From an uncultured Bacilli bacterium (GTDB taxonomy: Bacteria; Bacillota_I; Bacilli_A; RF39; UBA660), in the NCBI GenBank assembly GCA_934140575.1, contig CAKPBJ010000017.1, forward strand, positions 1 to 28,459: a stretch of DNA of 28,459 nt, written 5' to 3'. A program made the translations under genes and the position numbers. Numbering within the stretch: position 1 is the first letter of the stretch; every line of letters starts with the position of its first letter. Shown here piece after piece: positions 24,053-28,459 of this stretch. The notes beneath the pieces were generated by a model. That model had not been told where the DNA came from, ran no database searches, and saw only the letters and a program-made list of their open reading frames with translations.

Positions 24053-24670
24053 TTATAATTTTCTATATAAGCCAATTACTTTTCCTAAAATAGTTACTTC
24101 TTTTAAAATTATAGGATCCATAGTATCATTTTCTGGTTGTAGTCTAAAATGATCTTTTTCTTTATAAAAAGTTTTTACAGTTGCCTCGTTTTCTTCATTC
24201 ATTGCAACAACTGTTTCACCATTTCTTGCTGTATTTCTTTTTTCTACTATTAGTATATCTCCGTCATAAATTCCTACATTAATCATTGATTCTCCACTAA
24301 CTTTTAATGTGAATACTTCATTTTTTGTTGTGATTAGACTTGCAGGTAATGAAAAATATTCATTAGGTGTTTCAATTGCTTCAATTGGTGTTCCGGCAGT
24401 TACTTTTCCAAGTAGTGGGACTTCTACAATACCATCATCTTTTTCTAAGTATTCATTAGGGACTAGAATTTCAATTGTACGATTTTTATTGTCTCTCTTT
24501 TTTATGTATCCTTTTTCTTCAAGTTTATTTAAATGAAAATGGATTGTTGCAGGTGAAGATAGGTGAGCTGCTTCTCCTATTTCTCGAACAGTTGGTGGAT
24601 ATCCTTTTTTTGCTATTAATTTTTTCAGAACTTGTAAAATGTAATTTTGTCTGTCAGTTAATTTTTCCAA
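24053..24670 (-). CDS. lexA: SOS repressor LexA
   Basis: A 205-residue LexA. The N-terminal winged-helix domain (about 1-70) includes PPTVREIGEAAHLSSPATIHFHL as recognition region. The C-terminal self-cleaving peptidase has the scissile A92-G93, nucleophile S128 (S-G-E-S-M) and general base K166. Spacing of Ser to Lys (38) fits the family. The repressor controls DNA-damage genes and is cleaved when RecA is active. The start codon is TTG at 24670-24668, placed 6 nt after a strong GGAGGG (24682-24677). It has its own promoter and a likely operator, and faces away from polA. Confidence 0.97.
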   Translation of the reverse strand: MEKLTDRQNYILQVLKKLIAKKGYPPTVREIGEAAHLSSPATIHFHLNKLEEKGYIKKRDNKNRTIEILVPNEYLEKDDGIVEVPLLGKVTAGTPIEAIETPNEYFSLPASLITTKNEVFTLKVSGESMINVGIYDGDILIVEKRNTARNGETVVAMNEENEATVKTFYKEKDHFRLQPENDTMDPIILKEVTILGKVIGLYRKL

Positions 24671-24693
24671 TATAATCCCTCCTTATGGTATTT

Positions 24694-24722
24694 ATTCTAT
24701 CACTCTTATATTTTAGTGTCAA
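24694..24722 (-). promoter_or_regulatory. sigma-A promoter of lexA
   Basis: On the minus strand TTGACA (24722-24717) and TAGAAT (24699-24694) are spaced 17 bp, with TG one base before the -10. This is a near-consensus promoter. Confidence 0.85.
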
Positions 24723-24732
24723 ACAAATGTTT
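24721..24732. promoter_or_regulatory. putative LexA operator (SOS box)
   Basis: AAACAAATGTTT at 24721-24732 fits A-A-A-C-N4-G-T-T-T, one transition per arm away from the Bacillus box GAAC-N4-GTTC. It overlaps the outer edge of the lexA -35 box, a position suited to autorepression. Identification rests on this one site. Confidence 0.5.
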
Positions 24733-24770
24733 TCTTTTTGAAAAAAATATGGTTATTTAATTAACTTTTT

Positions 24771-24812
24771 TTGTATTCATTTTGTTATTTTGGTATACTA
24801 AATACTAGGTGG
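24771..24812 (+). promoter_or_regulatory. promoter and ribosome site of polA-mutM
   Basis: TTGTAT (24771-24776) and TATACT (24794-24799) are spaced 17 bp, with TG at 24791-24792. AGGTGG (24807-24812) lies 5 nt before ATG 24818, so the leader is short. Confidence 0.8.
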
Positions 24813-24817
24813 TAATT

Positions 24818-27424
24818 ATGAAGAAAATTATATTAGTGGATGGAAATAATTTATTATTTAGAAGTTTTTATGCGACAGCTTATCAAGGTGTTATTATGAG
24901 AAATTCTAAGGGATTTCCTACAAATGCATTATATGGTTTTATAAATATGATGAATAAAATTATTAAAGAGGAAAATCCTAGTTATATAATGGTTGCTTTT
25001 GATAAAGGTAAAACTTTTAGACATGATAAATATGATGATTATAAAGCAGGACGTGCTGCTATGCCAGAAGATTTAGGCCTTCAATTTCCGAAAGCAAAAG
25101 AAGTTCTTGATGCGATGGGAATAAAACATTTTGAAATAGAAAATTATGAGGCTGATGATATTATTGGTACTCTTTCTAAAACTGTTGATATGGAAGATGA
25201 ATTCATTGCGACTATAGTTAGTAGTGATAAAGATTTATTACAATTAATTAGTGATGAAGTTATAGTTAAGCTTTTGAAACAAAGTGGTCATATAATGATG
25301 GATAGAAATGAATTTATGGAAACATATCATGTTGAACCAATAAAAATGATAGATTTGAAGTCATTAATGGGTGATGCAAGTGATCATATTCCTGGTGTTA
25401 AGGGGATTGGTGAGAAAACGGCTATTAACTTAATTGAAAAGTATGGAAGTTTAGATGGCGTATATGAAAATTTAGATAATATTTCACCTAAAATGAGAGA
25501 AAAATTGGAAAATGATAAGGATAATGCATATATGAGTTATGATCTTGCGACTATATATCGTGATGTTCCACTACCATTTTCATTAGAAGATTGTAAGTAT
25601 AATGGATACGATGCAGCTAAGTTTAGAGGCATTTTAGAAGAATTAGAATTTCATTCATTACTTAAGAAAATTGATATTAGTAGTGATGTTGTTGCGGAGA
25701 AGAAATCTAAGGAAGAAAAAATCATTATTAAGGATATTAGTGAGTTAGGTGATAAAGAGTTTTCTTTTTATTTAGAGACTAGGGGTTCTATTTATAGTAA
25801 GAGTACTATACTTGGTATTGGTATTTATGATGGTGAATATTCTTATTTTATTTCTAGGGATAATCTTTGTAAGTATAAGAATCTATTTAATAGTGAAACT
25901 CCTAAATTAACTTATGATTTGAAAAAGTGTATGGTTGTTTTAAATGGAGAAGGCATTTCTATTAATAATTGTTATTATGATGGTATGATTGGTATGTATT
26001 TACTTGATTATACTGTTAAGGATGATATTAGTTTTGTTGCTAAAAGTTTTGATTATGACATTGATGCTTATGATGATTTATATGGTACTGATAAGAGACC
26101 TAAGGATATTGATGATTCTTTATTAATGGATGTTTGTTGTAGAAAGGCTAAATTTATTTATGATACTAAGGATAGGGTTTTAGGTGAATTAAATGATAAT
26201 GAGATGAGTGATTTATTTAATAATATAGAGATGCCTTTGGCTCGTGTTCTTGCGGATATGGAGATTACTGGTATTCGTGTTGATAAGGAATATTTAAAGG
26301 TTGTCGAGGTTGAACTTAAGAAAAAGATGGATGAACTTGAAAAAAATATATATGAAGATGCTGGTGAAGAATTTAATATTATGAGTCCTTCTCAACTTGC
26401 AAGGGTTTTATTTGTTGATATGGGTATTAAATATCCTAAGAGAGTAAAGGATAATAAATATTCGACTAGTAAAGATATATTGGATAAAATTATTAGTGAA
26501 CATCCTATTGTTGATAAGATTCTTGAATATAGAACTTTATCTAAGCTTTATACTAATTATGCTGTTGGTTTGAGTCAAGAAGTTAGAAATGATGGACGTA
26601 TACATACTATATTTACTCAAACTTTAACTCGTACTGGTAGACTTTCTAGTATTAGTCCTAATCTTCAAAATATTCCAGCAAGAAGTGATTTTTCAAAACT
26701 TATTAGAAAGGCTTTTATTCCTGATGATGATTCTTTCCTTTTATCCAGTGATTATTCTCAAGTGGAACTTCGTGTTTTTGCATCTATTTCTAATGAGAAA
26801 AATTTGATTGATGCTTTTAGAGAAGGAAAAGATATTCATGCGAAGACTGCTTCTGAAATTTTTGGTGTTCCAATTGATAAGGTAACTAAGGATATGAGAA
26901 GAAATGCTAAGGCTGTTAATTTTGGTATTTTATATGGTATTAGTAGTTTTGGGCTTTCTGAGGATTTAGGAATAGATATTAAACAAGCAAAGGAATTTAT
27001 TGATAATTATTTAAAGACTTTTCCTGGTATTCAAGCATTTATGGAGAAGGAAAAAGCAGATGCATATAAGAATGGATATGTTAAGACTTTGATGAATAGA
27101 AAGCGTGTTGTTGAGGAGTTAAAAAGTAAAAATTATATGATTAGAAGCAGTGGAGAGAGAATGGCTCTTAATACACCAATTCAAGGTACTGCTGCTGATA
27201 TATTAAAAAAGGCTATGGTTGAGATATATAATGAATTTAATAAGAGGGGATTAAAGAGTAAAATGTTGATTCAGGTTCACGATGAACTTGTATTTAATGT
27301 TTTGAAAAGTGAACTTGATGAAGTAACTAATATTGTTAGGGATATAATGGAGAATACTTTTGTATTAAGTGTCCCTTTAAAAGTTGATATTGAGTATGGA
27401 AATAATTGGTATGAAGCAAAATAG
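24818..27424 (+). CDS. polA: DNA polymerase I
   Basis: An 868-residue family A polymerase used for primer removal and gap filling. The N-terminal 5'-nuclease domain (about 1-290) opens with I-L-V-D-G-N-N-L-L-F-R and contains the Y-E-A-D-D-I-I-G-T and V-S-S-D-K-D-L metal sites and the GVKGIGEKTA helix-hairpin-helix. The middle domain keeps the 3'-5' exonuclease fold but lacks key acids: E-T follows Y-L where D-x-E-T is expected, and the N-L-K-x-D motif is D-L-K-K-C. It is therefore probably proofreading-inactive, as in Geobacillus Pol I. Polymerase motifs A (DYSQVELRV), B (RRNAKAVNFGILYG) and C (HDE, 821-823) are intact. ATG 24818 is chosen because GTG 24809 lies within the ribosome site. mutM follows in the same operon. 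Confidence 0.97.
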   Translation: MKKIILVDGNNLLFRSFYATAYQGVIMRNSKGFPTNALYGFINMMNKIIKEENPSYIMVAFDKGKTFRHDKYDDYKAGRAAMPEDLGLQFPKAKEVLDAMGIKHFEIENYEADDIIGTLSKTVDMEDEFIATIVSSDKDLLQLISDEVIVKLLKQSGHIMMDRNEFMETYHVEPIKMIDLKSLMGDASDHIPGVKGIGEKTAINLIEKYGSLDGVYENLDNISPKMREKLENDKDNAYMSYDLATIYRDVPLPFSLEDCKYNGYDAAKFRGILEELEFHSLLKKIDISSDVVAEKKSKEEKIIIKDISELGDKEFSFYLETRGSIYSKSTILGIGIYDGEYSYFISRDNLCKYKNLFNSETPKLTYDLKKCMVVLNGEGISINNCYYDGMIGMYLLDYTVKDDISFVAKSFDYDIDAYDDLYGTDKRPKDIDDSLLMDVCCRKAKFIYDTKDRVLGELNDNEMSDLFNNIEMPLARVLADMEITGIRVDKEYLKVVEVELKKKMDELEKNIYEDAGEEFNIMSPSQLARVLFVDMGIKYPKRVKDNKYSTSKDILDKIISEHPIVDKILEYRTLSKLYTNYAVGLSQEVRNDGRIHTIFTQTLTRTGRLSSISPNLQNIPARSDFSKLIRKAFIPDDDSFLLSSDYSQVELRVFASISNEKNLIDAFREGKDIHAKTASEIFGVPIDKVTKDMRRNAKAVNFGILYGISSFGLSEDLGIDIKQAKEFIDNYLKTFPGIQAFMEKEKADAYKNGYVKTLMNRKRVVEELKSKNYMIRSSGERMALNTPIQGTAADILKKAMVEIYNEFNKRGLKSKMLIQVHDELVFNVLKSELDEVTNIVRDIMENTFVLSVPLKVDIEYGNNWYEAK

Positions 27425-27438
27425 AAGAGGTGAAGTAT

Positions 27439-28260
27439 ATGCCTGAAAAACCAGAAGTAATTACAGTTGTAAAAAATTTGAAACCACTTATTTTGAATAA
27501 AACTATTACTGGTTGTAATGTTTATTGGGATAATATTATTGCATATCCTACTGTTGATGAGTTTAAAAGAAAAATTATTAATCAAAAAATAAATAGTATT
27601 GATACAAGGGGAAAGTTTATTGTATGTGCTCTTGATAGTGATGTTTTACTAATTCATCTTAGGATGGAAGGAAAGTTCATTTTTAGAAAAAAGGGACAAG
27701 TTATTAATAAACATGAACATGTAGAGTTAGTTTTGGATAATGAGATTAGTTTTAGATTTCATGATGTTAGAAAGTTTGGGAAAATGTATCTTATTTCTAA
27801 GGAAAAAGTTAATTTAGTTAAACCTTTATCTGAGCTTGGTCTTGAATATGATTCTAATGCTCTTACTAAAGAATATTTATATAGTAAAATTCATAGTAAG
27901 AGACTACCTATTAAAACAGTTCTTCTTGATCAGAGTATAATTTGTGGTATTGGAAATATTTATGATGATGAGATTCTTTTTATGAGTGGCATTAGTCCGA
28001 CTAGACGTGCTTGTGATGTTAGTATTTTAGAGTGTGATGAGATTATTAATAATTGTCGTGATGTTTTGGAAAGAGCTATTGAAGCGGGTGGTACTACAAT
28101 AAAAAGTTTTACATCTAGTGAAGGTGTTCATGGACTTTTTCAACATGAATTACTTGTTCATGGTAAGGATAATGAAAAGTGTTCTAAATGTGGTGAATTA
28201 ATTGAAAAGACAAGAGTTGGTGGAAGAGGTACCTATTATTGTAATAATTGTCAAAAGTAA
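27439..28260 (+). CDS. mutM: formamidopyrimidine-DNA glycosylase (Fpg)
   Basis: A 273-residue bifunctional glycosylase/AP lyase that removes 8-oxoguanine and formamidopyrimidines. The start must be ATG 27439, because the catalytic N-terminal Pro (P2, in MPEKPEV) is exposed only when Met is removed; a frame beginning at GTG 27430 would bury it. E3 and K59 (T-R-G-K-F) are the other catalytic residues. The C-terminal zinc finger has C248, C251, C268 and C271, with R263 in G-R-G-T-Y-Y-C. AGAGGTGA (27426-27433) lies 5 nt before the ATG. The polA-mutM order is usual in Firmicutes, where coaE commonly follows. Confidence 0.97.
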   Translation: MPEKPEVITVVKNLKPLILNKTITGCNVYWDNIIAYPTVDEFKRKIINQKINSIDTRGKFIVCALDSDVLLIHLRMEGKFIFRKKGQVINKHEHVELVLDNEISFRFHDVRKFGKMYLISKEKVNLVKPLSELGLEYDSNALTKEYLYSKIHSKRLPIKTVLLDQSIICGIGNIYDDEILFMSGISPTRRACDVSILECDEIINNCRDVLERAIEAGGTTIKSFTSSEGVHGLFQHELLVHGKDNEKCSKCGELIEKTRVGGRGTYYCNNCQK

Positions 28261-28278
28261 GTTTTTCTTACTTTTTTT
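28253..28278 (+). terminator. terminator over mutM stop
   Basis: AAAAGTAAG (28253-28261) pairs with CTTACTTTT (28267-28275) over a TTTTT loop, followed by more T. The TAA stop (28258-28260) lies in the left arm. Confidence 0.8.
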
Positions 28279-28394
28279 CATTTTATATAAACTTAATTTT
28301 TGGGTATTTTTTTTATAGTGGTTTTAGAAATTTATAGTAAGTGGTTTTTCTATTTTTTATGCTTTGTACTATATTAATTTAATAATTTGGTCAT

Positions 28395-28438
28395 TTGCGA
28401 TTAGTTTTATTATTTGATAGAGTCTTTTTTCGAAGGAG
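28395..28438 (+). promoter_or_regulatory. promoter and ribosome site of the next gene
   Basis: TTGCGA (28395-28400) and TAGAGT (28418-28423) are 17 bp apart, with TG at 28415-28416. AAGGAG follows at 28433-28438. The stretch 28279-28394 is AT-rich with no other feature seen. Confidence 0.55.
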
Positions 28439-28446
28439 ATGATTTT

Positions 28447-28459
28447 ATTAAACTATTAG
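28447..28459 (+). CDS. start of a further gene, possibly coaE, with ATT start (partial)
   Basis: Eight bases after AAGGAG the sequence reads ATT AAA CTA TTA G, that is (M)-K-L-L followed by a codon starting with G. Dephospho-CoA kinase, which commonly follows mutM in Firmicutes, begins with a similar hydrophobic strand before G-L-T-G-G. The ATG inside the ribosome site (28439) opens a frame that stops after six codons. Only four codons are visible, so both the gene identity and the ATT start are tentative. Confidence 0.3.

Noticed and set aside
24309..24675. Plus-strand open frames opposite lexA
   Set aside because: They are antisense to a complete LexA with all catalytic residues and have no recognisable domain.
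27430..27438. GTG 27430 as start of mutM
   Set aside because: Fpg needs Pro directly after the initiator Met, which only ATG 27439 provides.

Overview
This is a strongly AT-rich stretch of chromosome from a low-GC Gram-positive bacterium, most likely a Bacilli lineage related to uncultivated gut groups such as RF39 (lineage is inference). The basis is a T-box in front of hisS, a 6S RNA between aspS and tcdA, fused secDF next to a comN-like gene, a lexA with a Bacillus-type operator candidate, strong AGGAGG-type ribosome sites, and TGA used as a stop (rel, dtd) with TGG for tryptophan. It is therefore not a code-4 Mycoplasma. The order comN-secDF-rel-dtd-hisS-aspS-6S-tcdA matches the Bacillus subtilis order as I know it, but recJ and apt are absent between secDF and rel, and extra genes sit between dtd and hisS and between aspS and tcdA.

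Layout. Positions 1-2926 look accessory: a 33-bp AT-rich tandem repeat, an orphan flavodoxin, a divergent M3-like metallopeptidase, a small nucleoside-deoxyribosyltransferase-like gene that appears to begin at an ATA codon, a small unknown gene, and a frameshifted fragment resembling the C-terminus of a serine recombinase. Positions 2980-10156 hold ribosome and DNA maintenance genes: rbgA, a HipA-like kinase-fold protein, rnhB with an added N-terminal domain, topA, two unknown genes (one ending in a sliding-clamp-binding type motif), and a Xer recombinase. Positions 10237-16455 form one likely operon: comN-like, secDF, rel, dtd and an AI-2E-family membrane protein. A second M3-like peptidase follows. 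The T-box-controlled hisS-aspS pair (17648-20577) encodes a HisRS with a His/Cys-rich tail and an archaeal-type AspRS. After a membrane-anchored unknown protein and a convergent alpha/beta hydrolase come the 6S RNA, an unknown gene, tcdA, convergent lexA, then polA-mutM. The window ends at what is probably the first codons of coaE.

Functionally the window joins protein export (SecDF), stringent response (Rel), tRNA charging and quality control (HisRS, AspRS, Dtd, TcdA), global transcription control (6S RNA, LexA) and DNA replication and repair (TopA, RNase HII, Xer, Pol I, Fpg). Two genome-wide habits show up repeatedly. Terminator stems are built over the stop codons of the genes they end. 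Promoters have extended -10 boxes placed just upstream of a GGTGA-type ribosome site, giving very short leaders. These leaders also correct several start codons. I see no tRNA or rRNA gene, CRISPR array or intact transposon. No clearly new multi-gene system stands out; the best leads are the HisRS metal-binding-like tail, the clamp-motif protein beside xer, the RNase HII fusion and the non-canonical start codons.
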